The notes under the pieces: generated by a model
Told to the model about the DNA's origin: nothing
Seen by the model: only the letters and a program-made list of their open reading frames with translations
Databases searched by the model: none
Shown: positions 55,131 through 64,000 of the stretch, piece by piece
Layout: each line of letters starts with the position of its first letter
How positions within the stretch are numbered: position 1 is the first letter of the stretch
Translations under genes and position numbers: made by a program
Assembly (NCBI RefSeq): GCF_014529625.1
Contig: NZ_CP076039.1
Coordinates: 3,410,001 to 3,474,000 of the forward strand
Reading direction: 5' to 3'
DNA: 64,000 nt
Origin: Candidatus Pelagisphaera phototrophica
GTDB lineage: Bacteria; Verrucomicrobiota; Verrucomicrobiia; Opitutales; Opitutaceae

Positions 55131-55440
55131 ATGCACAACTGACCAAGTCCCCAACAAGAAAATCGTCGCCATTTACGGTCTCCTCCGCGGCAACCAAATC
55201 CGTGCCCGCCAAATCGGTACGGATATCATGGCTGTAATCGAGGGAGGAGAAATCCATGAATATACCAAATTCATGGCGAAGTGTGCGAACGATCGATAGA
55301 CCGCCGAGGCGAAACGTATGAGAGCAAACTCGCTTGTGAAAACCTGCCTCACCGCTTCAATGGTTATGGCCGAAGCCGCGGAACTAGTTGATTAAGGCGC
55401 TGCGTTCAAAGTGGAAAACGTTGAAGGGAAACCAGCTTAA
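55131..55440 (+). pseudogene. Unknown small protein with two in-frame stops
   Basis: From about 55141 a single frame gives KKIVAIYGLLRGNQIRARQI, GTDIMAVIEGGEIHEYTKFM, then TAG at 55297. It continues as TAEAKRMRANSLVKTCLTAS, MVMAEAAELVD, TAA at 55393, GAAFKVENVEGKPA and a final TAA at 55438. The likely start (ATG at 55131) is one base out of frame, so one base may be lost or gained at 55139-55140. No family recognised. It converges with smc. Confidence 0.65.
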
Positions 55441-55458
55441 GTCCGTCAAGGAATCGTA

Positions 55459-58400
55459 TTACGCCGGCACCGCCTCTTTTTCCAACTGCAGGCTTACGAT
55501 ATCTGGATCGTCGTGTTCGGAATTGAACTTCATCGATACCACCTTCGAAACGCCCTTTTCTTCCATCGTCACTCCGTATATCGCTTTGGCTGCTTGGATC
55601 GTGCGTTTGTTATGAGTTATAATGATGAACTGTGACTGGGACGTGAACTGCTTAAGCAGACCCGTAAAGCGCCCGATGTTCGATTCATCTAGCGGAGCGT
55701 CCAGCTCGTCCAGTAGGCAGAAGGGGCTGGGCTTCACCATGTAGATGGCAAAGAGCAATCCGACCGCAGTCATCGTCCTCTGTCCACCAGAAAGGAGGGT
55801 AATGTTCTTCAAACGAGTACCCGGGGGTTGGGCTACGATATCAATACCGCTCTCCAATACATCCTCAGCCTCAATCAGCTTTAGATCCGCTTTTCCTCCT
55901 CCAAAAAGGGTTTCGAACGTGTGCTTAAAATTGGCCTGAATCTGGCTGAATGTTTCGGAGAACTGCTCTCGTGATTTCAGGTTGATTTCCTCAATTGCCG
56001 CAACCAGTTTGTCGCGTGATGTGATTAGATCATCACACTGCGTTTTAAGGAACAGGTGACGCTCACGCAGCTCCCCATATTCCTCAATCGCATCCGTATT
56101 CACCGCTCCCATACCTTGGACACGTTTACGCAGCAACTTAATCTCTGCCTTCACCTTGCTCCAATTCGTCGCATTCAGTTCTTCCAGCTCTTCCTCAGAC
56201 GGCACTTTATGAACCGCAGCACCAGGCCCCGAAGCAGGCTCCGCCTCGACGTCTTCCGATACCTCTACTTCTACGCTATCATTGCTTACCTCAGTCTCCT
56301 GTGCCAGCTCGGTATCACCACCCTTGCTCTCTAGGTCTTCGTCCGCCTCAGATTCTGAAGCATCCAGATCCAATTTAGGCAGGTTCTCAACTGGCTGCCT
56401 CGCTTTCCAAACCTCAAACTTCCAGTCAACCAAGCGAAGATCAATTCCATACTCCCGCTCAATTTCCTCGTGGACGAACTCCAGTCGGGACCGTTTTTCC
56501 GCGATTTGAATATGCTGGTTGTTCAGATTCGAACGAAGTCCCTCTACCTTCTCACGGGTATAAGACTGTTCCTTCTCCAGAATTCCAACCTTGTCCTCGA
56601 TCGAAACCAGCGCTTCCCGGGTTTCCTCAACAACCTGCTTGGATTCCTCTAGCTCGCCATCTAAGGATTCACTACGCTCAATTGCGTTCCCCTTGACTTG
56701 CTGCTGCTCTAAAATTTGAGTTTCCCACTGGGCAATGTCCGAGGTCTTGGATTCCGTCAATCGAGTCAGCTCAGATCGACGTTGCTCAATTTCAACAAAA
56801 CCCTGCTCGAGCATATCCAGCCTTTGCTTCTTTTCCTGCAAATCGAATTTCGCCTGGGAAAGCGCTTCACGCTTTTCATCCCGTTCCGCCCAAATGGCTG
56901 CTAGACTGGTTTCCACCTTTTCGAGCTTCTCCCGGGATTCAGCAAGCTGCTCCTGTCCACTCGTTGATCGTGAACGGGCCGTTTCCAGTTTTTCCAAAGC
57001 GCGAAAAAGCGTTTCATCCAAGAGCGACTTCTCTCGCTCAAGGCGCTCCGCCTTCTGCTTCTGATCGTTGAGCGTTTTTTCCGCGTTACGAACTTCTGCC
57101 TGCAGTCGCGAAAGCTCCTGGCTTGTTTCACTCAAATCTTTGCGATACGACTCAACCGCCTCCTCGGATTTCTCCAAAACTTTGTTGATCTTTTCCGCTT
57201 CGTCACGGGACTTCTGCAGGGATTTCTGATCCGCCTCGAGCTCCTTCGACGTTTGCTTCAGCTCGATCTCTCGCTGGAGAATACTCGAGTTCTTAGCGTT
57301 CTTAAAGCCGCCGGTGACGAGACCTCGACTATCTACTGACTCACCCTTTTTAGAAGCGATTTGCAGAAACCGAAAATCGGGATGCGACTCCCACCACTTA
57401 AGGAACTTCGCGATATCTGCTACCACGTAACTCGCCGACAAGACGGATTTAAGAGCGTCGTTTTCATCTCCAATGGAAATGAAATCCAAAGCGGGCGCTA
57501 TCCATTCGGGTAAGTCGGAACCATCTCCTGTCGATCCTCCAACATTAAGCAGCTTCATACAAACCCGCCCAATTTTCCGCTCCTTTAGTTGACGGAAAAT
57601 TTCAATAACAGTATCCGCATTGCCAACCGCGACCGCCTCTACCGCAGACCCGAGAAGCGCTTCAACCGCTTGTCCATATCCATTCTTTACTGACAACTTG
57701 GACGCAATAGGCAAAAAGGATTGCCCTCCCAAATCGCCTCCCATCTTTCCCTTCAAAAGAGCTTTGGCTCCTTCTCCATAGCCTTCCAGCTTCTCCTGCA
57801 ACTGCTGTAGCAGTTTTACGCGGGCAGTCTTTTGGGCAACCGTGCGATCCAGCTCCTGAATCCCGACTTGAGCTGCTCGGAACGCATCCCTTGATTCGGA
57901 CACCTTTTCTCTGGCGACCTCCATAGCCGTTTCCAATTCGGAGCGCTTCGTCTCTGTTTCTAAAACTCCTTGATTGAACGTATCCAAAGACTCCTGAGCC
58001 TGAGATTGTCCCTCACTTTGCTCAGCGAGCTCTTTCTTGAGCTGCTCTAGACGGCTGGTGCTGGTTCCCGTTTCAACTTCGAGGCTGGATGTCTCGTCAC
58101 GACTCTGATGCAAGATCTGCTCCGCCTCCTGAGCTTGAGATCTCAGCGCTTGGATTTCTCGCTCAGAAGATTCGAGCTTAGCCTCAATGCCCGCCAGTTC
58201 GCGATTACGCTCTTGGAAGATTTCATCCGAATTTCCAAGCACATCCAAATGAAGCTGTTTGTCGACCGAGTGTTCATTTAGCCGTGTCGCAAACTCCCCT
58301 ATCTGAGTCTCAAAAGACTTAATTTCCTCTTGGGCCTGTTCGATTCGCTCCTTCATGGAAGTGATCCGAATGTCCGCCATGTGGGACTCGTTCGCAATTT

Positions 58401-59295
58401 GCTCCTTCATGGTACGAAGATCAAAAACCGCCTGCTGCGCATCTTGAATCTTCTGGATCGCGGACTGGCGATCCTCTTTGTAGACAGTCAGACTGGAATC
58501 CTTGTTTTCCAAGTCCTTCTGAAGCTCGTCAACCTCTCCTTGCAGACTCCCAGCGCTCTTGTCGATGTCGTCCAAAGTGGAGTTCAATGTGCCATATTGG
58601 TAAGCGCTGTATCCAACATCTAGATGACGCAGCTTGTAGCTAAGCTTCTTGTAGCGAATCGCCTTAGTCGCTTGCCGTCGGAGACTCCCGATCTGGCGAT
58701 TGATTTCGGATATTACGTCCGTGACGCGATCCAAATTCGTTTCTACATGGGCAAGCTTGTTGAGGGCCTCTTTTCGTTGGGCTTTGTACTTCGATATTCC
58801 CGCCGCCTCTTCAAATACCGCTCGGCGTTCCTCAGGTTTGGACGAAAGAATTTGGTCAATCTGACCTTGGGCCATGATCGAATAGGAAGTCCGACCAACA
58901 CCCGTATCCATGAAAAGCCGCTGAATGTCCTTTAACCGACAAGCCTTGCCGTTGATGTAGTAGTTGCTTCCTCCATCGCGATGCACCCGTCGCGTGAGCT
59001 CGACCTCATTGAAATCCTGCCCCAACTCTTTCTCACAGTCCGTAAGAATGATCGAGACCTCGCAAATATTCAGTGGTTTGCGTCTGTCCGTTCCTTCGAA
59101 AATGACGTCCTGCATCTTCCCTCCTCGCAATGCCTTGGCGCTTTGCTCACCCAAAACCCAACGGATTGCGTCCGCAATATTGCTTTTGCCACATCCATTG
59201 GGTCCGACCACAGCGGTCACGCCCGGTTCAAAATGAAGATGGGTAGAGTCGGCAAAACTTTTGAAGCCGTTTGCTTTTAGGGAGCTCAGATACAT
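55459..59295 (-). CDS. smc: Chromosome segregation protein SMC
   Basis: Condensin ATPase of 1278 residues. Head: Walker A GPNGCGKSNIADAIRWVLGE; C-terminal signature LLSGGQRTMTAVGLLF and Walker B FCLLDELDAPLDESN. Two long coiled coils flank the hinge (about residues 510-660, with GVCM-like SVKNGYGQAVEALLGS). Unusually, an acidic, low-complexity insert of about 55-60 residues (Glu, Asp, Ser, Val) lies just before the C-terminal head, at roughly 56215-56380. No scpA/scpB is adjacent. Confidence 0.97.
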   Translation of the reverse strand: MYLSSLKANGFKSFADSTHLHFEPGVTAVVGPNGCGKSNIADAIRWVLGEQSAKALRGGKMQDVIFEGTDRRKPLNICEVSIILTDCEKELGQDFNEVELTRRVHRDGGSNYYINGKACRLKDIQRLFMDTGVGRTSYSIMAQGQIDQILSSKPEERRAVFEEAAGISKYKAQRKEALNKLAHVETNLDRVTDVISEINRQIGSLRRQATKAIRYKKLSYKLRHLDVGYSAYQYGTLNSTLDDIDKSAGSLQGEVDELQKDLENKDSSLTVYKEDRQSAIQKIQDAQQAVFDLRTMKEQIANESHMADIRITSMKERIEQAQEEIKSFETQIGEFATRLNEHSVDKQLHLDVLGNSDEIFQERNRELAGIEAKLESSEREIQALRSQAQEAEQILHQSRDETSSLEVETGTSTSRLEQLKKELAEQSEGQSQAQESLDTFNQGVLETETKRSELETAMEVAREKVSESRDAFRAAQVGIQELDRTVAQKTARVKLLQQLQEKLEGYGEGAKALLKGKMGGDLGGQSFLPIASKLSVKNGYGQAVEALLGSAVEAVAVGNADTVIEIFRQLKERKIGRVCMKLLNVGGSTGDGSDLPEWIAPALDFISIGDENDALKSVLSASYVVADIAKFLKWWESHPDFRFLQIASKKGESVDSRGLVTGGFKNAKNSSILQREIELKQTSKELEADQKSLQKSRDEAEKINKVLEKSEEAVESYRKDLSETSQELSRLQAEVRNAEKTLNDQKQKAERLEREKSLLDETLFRALEKLETARSRSTSGQEQLAESREKLEKVETSLAAIWAERDEKREALSQAKFDLQEKKQRLDMLEQGFVEIEQRRSELTRLTESKTSDIAQWETQILEQQQVKGNAIERSESLDGELEESKQVVEETREALVSIEDKVGILEKEQSYTREKVEGLRSNLNNQHIQIAEKRSRLEFVHEEIEREYGIDLRLVDWKFEVWKARQPVENLPKLDLDASESEADEDLESKGGDTELAQETEVSNDSVEVEVSEDVEAEPASGPGAAVHKVPSEEELEELNATNWSKVKAEIKLLRKRVQGMGAVNTDAIEEYGELRERHLFLKTQCDDLITSRDKLVAAIEEINLKSREQFSETFSQIQANFKHTFETLFGGGKADLKLIEAEDVLESGIDIVAQPPGTRLKNITLLSGGQRTMTAVGLLFAIYMVKPSPFCLLDELDAPLDESNIGRFTGLLKQFTSQSQFIIITHNKRTIQAAKAIYGVTMEEKGVSKVVSMKFNSEHDDPDIVSLQLEKEAVPA

Positions 59296-59391
59296 GTAAG
59301 GGGCCGAAAATGAACGTCCAAATGGAAACCTGACAACTCCAAATACTCATTTGTGAATAAGTCGAAGAACAACCTGGGAATAACCTTCGAC

Positions 59392-60783
59392 CTAATCCAT
59401 CACAGAACACGGTAGCATCGCCGCATCTTCCATCCCATGGATGATTTTCTTGTCGGGCGGACAAAAGGTTGCCAAGGCTCCCACTAGTTCGACCTTGTCC
59501 CCATTGACAAAATAATAGGGATTCAATCTTAACCTGCCCGAAGCTTCGTATACCTCTCCGTCCAGGGAATAAAGCGGATGGCTCAAGCGAATTGACTTTC
59601 GAAACTCCTGAATAACATGGAGATGCGAATCGGCTCCATCGCAGGCTTCCGTCAAGCTACTGGCCCACTCTTCTTTAGAAACATCATTTCCAATCACGAC
59701 GCTACGCGAACCCCAGGCCGTTTCGTGGAATCCGGAGATCTTTAATACGAGATTGCGCTCTTTCTGACTCGCCTCTGCCAAGTCCATCCAACTATGCAGT
59801 TGTCTCCCTTGGGCCAGGGGTCCATCGATCGCCGCTCCGGGAGGAAGCGGTGATGGGTCGACGATCCATGACTTAGGAATCAGACTATCCAAAATCTTCC
59901 GCGACTTTTTTGAAATGCTCTCCCGCCAAAACTCTCTCAACAAGTGATGATGGTAGAGCGCAAGAGTCGACTTTTCCTCGAAAAAGGGTCGTAAGGGCGG
60001 GTCGAGGGCAATCTCCCCATTTTCCCAAGCTTCTATGATAAACTGGGAGGTCTTTATGTTCGCCAAATCGAACAATTCGAAGAAACGGTAGACGACATCA
60101 ATTTTCTCAGGATTGCCCTCGATATCAAAGTAGAGCCCCCCTCCGAGAGGGAAAACCTCATCTGTGTGCAAACTGAAAACTCGGTGCCCCATCAGTTGCA
60201 GCCGATCCGCCAACCAGTCCATCTCTGGCTTGTAAGTCGCTGACTCTTCACTCACCGCGATCACAATAACAGGATTGCCCTTTTCGGGAGACAAGGAAGC
60301 GAGCCGACGGTAGAAGGCCTTTTCCATCGCCTTCTCTTCGCCGAGAATCGGAAATCGAGAATCCCCCTCGTACAAGGCATTCAAATAGGCGGTCAACCCG
60401 ATACCCCCCGGAACAGAGTCGAGTTCAGTAATGGAGAAACCTTCTGCCGTTACGAGCAGGTCGGGTCGAATCACGGGGGGGATCCTCCCTTTGCAAGCTT
60501 TGCTGCGACTGATAGCGACTAACTCTGAGGGCTTGCCTCGATCCAAATACTCAGCGACCCAGGGAGCGTAGACTTCCTTGTTTCGCAAAAGCTTTTTTCC
60601 GTCCGCAGAACGCGAATACAAAACCTCAAGAGCCTTGTAGAAATCCAAACTCACCTGACCTATCCCCTCTAGGGCAGACACAATTTCAGCACTTAGCTTC
60701 CAAGGTTCAGGCGATGTCCGCCAAGTTTTCCCTTCAAACAATTCCTGTCGGGCAAACGCTTCCTGTAGGTCCGTGAAATCCAT
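59392..60783 (-). CDS. Possible ATP-grasp-like protein
   Basis: A 463-residue soluble protein without signal or membrane segments. Segments such as FSITELDSVPGGIGLTAYLN and LKISGFHETAWGSRSVV, then GRLRLNPYYFVNGDKVELVG, suggest a permuted ATP-grasp fold like glutathionylspermidine synthetase or carboxylate-amine ligases. The resemblance is from reading only; the catalytic residues cannot be confirmed. It lies between smc and prfB on the same strand, about 100 bases from each. Confidence 0.5.
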   Translation of the reverse strand: MDFTDLQEAFARQELFEGKTWRTSPEPWKLSAEIVSALEGIGQVSLDFYKALEVLYSRSADGKKLLRNKEVYAPWVAEYLDRGKPSELVAISRSKACKGRIPPVIRPDLLVTAEGFSITELDSVPGGIGLTAYLNALYEGDSRFPILGEEKAMEKAFYRRLASLSPEKGNPVIVIAVSEESATYKPEMDWLADRLQLMGHRVFSLHTDEVFPLGGGLYFDIEGNPEKIDVVYRFFELFDLANIKTSQFIIEAWENGEIALDPPLRPFFEEKSTLALYHHHLLREFWRESISKKSRKILDSLIPKSWIVDPSPLPPGAAIDGPLAQGRQLHSWMDLAEASQKERNLVLKISGFHETAWGSRSVVIGNDVSKEEWASSLTEACDGADSHLHVIQEFRKSIRLSHPLYSLDGEVYEASGRLRLNPYYFVNGDKVELVGALATFCPPDKKIIHGMEDAAMLPCSVMD

Positions 60784-60881
60784 CTATTCTAATAACAACT
60801 GCAATTTGGTTTCGATTTCATCGACGATGCGCATTCAGCAATTTCGTTCGATCGGCTAATGCGGGCCGGAAAGTAGAAATC

Positions 60882-62025
60882 TCAATCCTCAATTTGTATA
60901 TCCTTGTTCCGGTGCCTTGGAGAACCGGCCCGAAGCCAGGCATTTATGAACTTATCGATGTCGCCATCCATCACGCCTTGCACGTTTCCCGTATCCACTC
61001 CGGTGCGCAGATCTTTTACCATTTGGTAGGGCTGAAAAACGTAGCTTCGGATCTGGTTGCCCCAACCGATCTCCCCTTTTTCCCCATAGACTTTTTCGAG
61101 CTCAGACCGTTTTTCGTCTTCTCGCTTCTCGTAAATGCGAGCTTTCAGCATCTTCATGGCCGTCGCCCGGTTTTTGTGCTGAGATCGCTCAGTCTGGCAC
61201 GCGGCGACGATTCCCGTTGTGATGTGGGTCAATCGAACCGCTGAGTCAGTCTTATTTACGTGCTGCCCGCCTTTGCCACTAGCGCGGTAAGTGTCTTCCC
61301 GAAGATCTTTGTCCTCGATCCCAATTTCGACATCATCCTCGATTTCAGCGACCACGTCCACCGCGCAAAACGAAGTATGGCGTCGTGCATTGGAATCGAA
61401 AGGACTGATACGAACCAGTCGATGAACCCCTCGTTCCGCGTTCGCGTAACCGTACGCATTGGTTCCTTCAATACGGAGCGTAACTTTTGACAGGCCTGCT
61501 TCTTCACCTGGCAGGATGTCGATTATCTCCGTTTTGAATTCCCGGCGTTCAGCCCATCGAGTGTACATTCTGAAGAGCATGTCCGCCCAATCGCACGATT
61601 CCGTGCCACCCGCACCCGCATTCACGCTCAGGATCGCATTACAATGATCGTGAGGCCCTTTCAAGTAGCTCTGAATCTCTAACTCATCCAAGGCCACTTT
61701 TAATAGCTCAGCCGATTGTTGGAGCACGACTGCTTCCTCCGAATTTTCATCAACGCCTTCCTCCTCAAGCAACTCCTCCATTGCTTTTGAATCCTCGAAC
61801 TTGGCTTTAAACTCGGTCAATCCATTAACCACTCGTTTCAGCTTGTTTGACTCGCTGATAATTTCCTGAGCTGCCTTCTGGTCATTCCAGAATCCCTCGG
61901 CAACCATCTTTTCCTCAAACGCTGCGATTTCCTTACGCTTGCCGTCGACGTCAAAGATACCTCCACAGGTAACCGGCTCGTTTTTCGATCTCTTCGTGCA
62001 AAGCTTTCGTCTCTGGCTTAATCAT
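60882..62025 (-). CDS. prfB: Peptide chain release factor 2 (programmed frameshift)
   Basis: Releases peptides at UGA and UAA. The zero frame starts at ATG 62025 and ends after 24 codons at TGA 61951-61953. A +1 shift at CTT-TGA-C leads into the 356-residue main frame, about 380 residues in all. Domain 2 has the [14 protein letters not shown] and the GGQ peptidyl-transferase motif [20 protein letters not shown]. The recognition tripeptide SPF lies in [15 protein letters not shown]. The shift makes synthesis depend on RF2 level. Confidence 0.97.
61950..61964 (-). promoter_or_regulatory. RF2 programmed +1 frameshift site
   Basis: The minus strand reads GGAGGTATCTTTGAC, nearly the canonical E. 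coli site: a Shine-Dalgarno-like GGAGG, then TAT CTT TGA C. The ribosome slips on CTT past the UGA when RF2 is scarce. Confidence 0.95.
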
Positions 62026-62111
62026 AAGCACAGAATATTGGGAATATCTCTTGGGGAGATCAAGTGCGGACGTTAACAGATTTTGTCCGGCTTTAATGGA
62101 GCGGCGTCGAG

Positions 62112-62603
62112 CTACTCCTTCACGTTTGTCTTGTGGTACTCTTCCGAGAAAAGTCGGATCATGCGATCCACCGTTTGGAGGATTGCTTCGGGACGATTGG
62201 CAACCCCGATCGACTCACGCTCCCAAGTGCTCAACGCCATTGAAACCTTTGTGTCTTTGGGGCGTTCCAGCATCGCCATCTCACGCAGCTTCAAGGTGAC
62301 CGAGTAGACGTGACTAGGACCTTGAGCACGAGCAATATGAACACCGACCTCAAGGAAAGGTCGACCGGGAATCTTATCCAGCTCCGAGGAAGACAGTACT
62401 TCAACCTGCAGTTCGTCCAGCCTGTGATAGGCATATTCCCTCAGTCTAGACTGATCCAGATCGAGCCGATTCGAACGAATACTCATAGGCGCGACCTCCA
62501 GACCGACTCCTTTGATTCCCTGGAGCAGGTCTTCACTAAAATCCATCCCTGCACTGGAAAACCCGCTTAATAGCGCAAGTGAGACTGTTACGATCCATTT
62601 CAT
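62112..62603 (-). CDS. Small secreted protein
   Basis: A 163-residue protein with a signal peptide (about 18 residues, ending SSAG). The mature part is beta-rich (LEVGVHIARAQGPSHVYSV, VTLKLREMAML) and ends with a helix. No family recognised, though the layout of alternating strands resembles other small periplasmic proteins. It is upstream of prfB on the same strand. Confidence 0.55.
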   Translation of the reverse strand: MKWIVTVSLALLSGFSSAGMDFSEDLLQGIKGVGLEVAPMSIRSNRLDLDQSRLREYAYHRLDELQVEVLSSSELDKIPGRPFLEVGVHIARAQGPSHVYSVTLKLREMAMLERPKDTKVSMALSTWERESIGVANRPEAILQTVDRMIRLFSEEYHKTNVKE

Positions 62604-62730
62604 CCCAATCGTGTTAAACGGCTAGAATACTCTAATATTAAGCGTAGCACTACCGATCCAAAGCTACCTAAGATCAATTCGCCGCCAGCGGGGCTTGATA
62701 TTCAGGGTCAGCCCGACCAGCGTTTCATCG

Positions 62731-64000
62731 ATGGAAATCGACTCTGATTTAAAAGTAGCTACTATTAGTGTTGGCGAGTTCGCCCGATTTTCACCGTTTA
62801 CTCAAAGGAACGATCCCCTTGGATTTGGCAATTGGCGTGCCGCAGCGGGTCAGCAGTGGCATAAGGAAATTCAGAACCGAGCAGACTCTGAGGGGTTCTC
62901 CAATGAACAGTCCATCAAAGGAGATGTGGAATGGCGGGGCTGGACGTTAAGGCTCAACGGCCGGATCGATCAAATTCGCTCCCAGAAAGATCGAACCCAT
63001 CTACGCGAGATTAAAACCGTAACCACCCCCCTCCCTCTGAGACCCGAGGAGGTTTCCTCTCGATTCAAAAGCTATTGCATTCAGTTGCTGACCTATCGCG
63101 AGCTCTTGAATCGGATCGAGGCGCAGCCGACCGGTAGCGTTGACCTCGACCTCTTCTTGATCGAACTCGGTTCCGGCATCACCCAAAGCCTCTTGCTGGA
63201 CGAGCGCTTTGACACCCTAGTCGTCGATCAACTGGACGTCTTGGCCGACTATCTCGACCGAAAGCTCGAACGCTTGTCTAGGCTCCGGGCACTCCGATTT
63301 AAACCCGCCTACGAAACACCCCGACCGGGACAGGAAACCATCCAAGAGGATCTCAATCAGGCGTTTGAACGTTCACCCATCGGTTGCCTTGAAGCTCCAA
63401 CTGGCTATGGGAAAACGGGAGTCGCCTGGGAATTCGCGTTGAATCGTCTCGCCACCGGACAGGTTGAGCGAATCGTATATCTGACGAGCAAATCGACCGG
63501 GCAAATCGAAGCCGCAGAAAGGCTCGACGCCCTTCTGACCGATCAGTCAGCCGCTTCATATTGGCAAATCCGAAACAAGGCAGAACACTGTGTGAACGTG
63601 GAATTTCGATGCTCCACCAAAACCTGTTCCTACCTATCGGACCTTGAAGAGAAATGGGGGCGGTCTGCGTTAGAGCCTATGTTCCTCTCTACCGCCAAAC
63701 CGATTTCAATCGATGTGCTCAAAGAAACAAGTGCTGCTGCCGGAATCTGCCCCTACGAAACCATGCGTACCGCCTTGGGCTACCGAGATATCTGGATAGG
63801 CGACTACAACTATCTCTTTTCAGCTAACAGCAGCCGACTTCTCGCCGATCAGCCCGACTTCGATCCAGCCCGCACTTTCCTGATTATCGACGAGGCCCAC
63901 AACCTTCCCTCCCGGATTGAATCCAATTTAAGCAAAGAGCTTAGCGCACTATCCTTGAACGGACTTATCGAAGAGCTCTCCGAAATCGGAGCGGGCCACA
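62731..64000 (+). CDS. PD-(D/E)XK nuclease-Rad3-type helicase, 5' part
   Basis: Starts at ATG 62731 and remains open to the window edge (423 codons seen). The first ~190 residues form a PD-(D/E)XK nuclease-like domain: FSPFTQRNDPLGFGNWRAAA, then GRIDQIRS and LREIKTV, with the Asp and Glu-x-Lys motif. From about residue 200 a DinG/XPD-like helicase begins: LEAPTGYGKTGVAWE (Walker A), then cysteines in CVNVEFRCSTKTC and AGICPYE, which fit an iron-sulfur cluster. The DEAH box is LIIDEAHNLPSR. The remainder is outside the window. Confidence 0.85.
   Translation, partial: MEIDSDLKVATISVGEFARFSPFTQRNDPLGFGNWRAAAGQQWHKEIQNRADSEGFSNEQSIKGDVEWRGWTLRLNGRIDQIRSQKDRTHLREIKTVTTPLPLRPEEVSSRFKSYCIQLLTYRELLNRIEAQPTGSVDLDLFLIELGSGITQSLLLDERFDTLVVDQLDVLADYLDRKLERLSRLRALRFKPAYETPRPGQETIQEDLNQAFERSPIGCLEAPTGYGKTGVAWEFALNRLATGQVERIVYLTSKSTGQIEAAERLDALLTDQSAASYWQIRNKAEHCVNVEFRCSTKTCSYLSDLEEKWGRSALEPMFLSTAKPISIDVLKETSAAAGICPYETMRTALGYRDIWIGDYNYLFSANSSRLLADQPDFDPARTFLIIDEAHNLPSRIESNLSKELSALSLNGLIEELSEIGAGH

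Noticed and set aside
17643..55440. Reassignment of TAA to an amino acid, as most internal stops are TAA
   Set aside because: Conserved genes such as rnhC, rpsU, topB and smc end naturally at TAA, and TAG and TGA also interrupt genes. Prose pseudogenisation explains it better.

Overview
The window reads as a bacterial chromosome segment, most likely from a free-living or host-associated member of Verrucomicrobiota, class Opitutae (inference). The clues are an imuA-imuB-dnaE2 mutagenesis cassette, RNase HII and HIII side by side, formylglycine-type sulfatases, a DUF1080 lipoprotein, a ThuA-ankyrin fusion, a small SYLF protein, and short palindromic intergenic repeats typical of that group. I found no rRNA, tRNA, CRISPR array, prophage or complete insertion sequence.

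Layout. 0.3-4.2 kb: a small membrane protein, a long symmetrical terminator, rnhB, rnhC, mutY and rpsU. 4.3-9.9 kb: a secreted sulfatase divergent from the replicative polymerase dnaE. 10-13.8 kb: an AsmA-like protein, a repeat-rich spacer, a frameshifted short-chain dehydrogenase coupled to a DoxX-like protein, and a HAD phosphatase. 13.9-20.6 kb: ribD-rdgB, a metallo-beta-lactamase hydrolase, leuB, a broken GxxExxY cassette and alaS. 20.6-24.9 kb: a decayed block holding an interrupted ECF sigma factor, an interrupted secreted protein, an intact PDZ/pseudo-M48 lipoprotein and a gene crossed by several in-frame stops. 25-33.2 kb: ThuA-ankyrin protein, topB, a glycosyltransferase, a DUF1080 lipoprotein, a SYLF protein with a damaged start, and glpD. 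33.2-42.6 kb: a sulfatase remnant, lactate permease, hypotheticals, a cupin, a stand-alone EF-G and tyrS. 42.6-49 kb: dnaE2, imuB, imuA, a candidate SOS operator and a dead VapBC-type pair. 49-55.4 kb: a PrsW-like protease, a helicase remnant, opcA, zwf, yraN and another stop-interrupted gene. 55.4-64 kb: smc, an ATP-grasp-like protein, prfB with its programmed frameshift, a small secreted protein, and the 5' part of a nuclease-helicase that runs off the edge.

DNA maintenance dominates: two C-family polymerases, ImuA/B, MutY, RNase HII/HIII, topoisomerase III, SMC and a PD-(D/E)XK/Rad3-type helicase. Metabolism is represented by leuB, ribD, glpD, lactate uptake, and zwf with its assembly factor OpcA.

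The most striking feature is pervasive, recent decay of dispensable genes beside intact housekeeping genes. About ten loci carry in-frame stops, single-base frameshifts, a lost start codon or an internal deletion, while dnaE, dnaE2, alaS, smc and fusA, each 2-4 kb long, stay open. That contrast argues against poor sequence quality and for relaxed selection, as in a lineage shifting toward a restricted or host-associated life. A second theme is enzymes whose catalytic residues are gone but whose frames are intact: the RibD deaminase domain and the M48-like lipoprotein.
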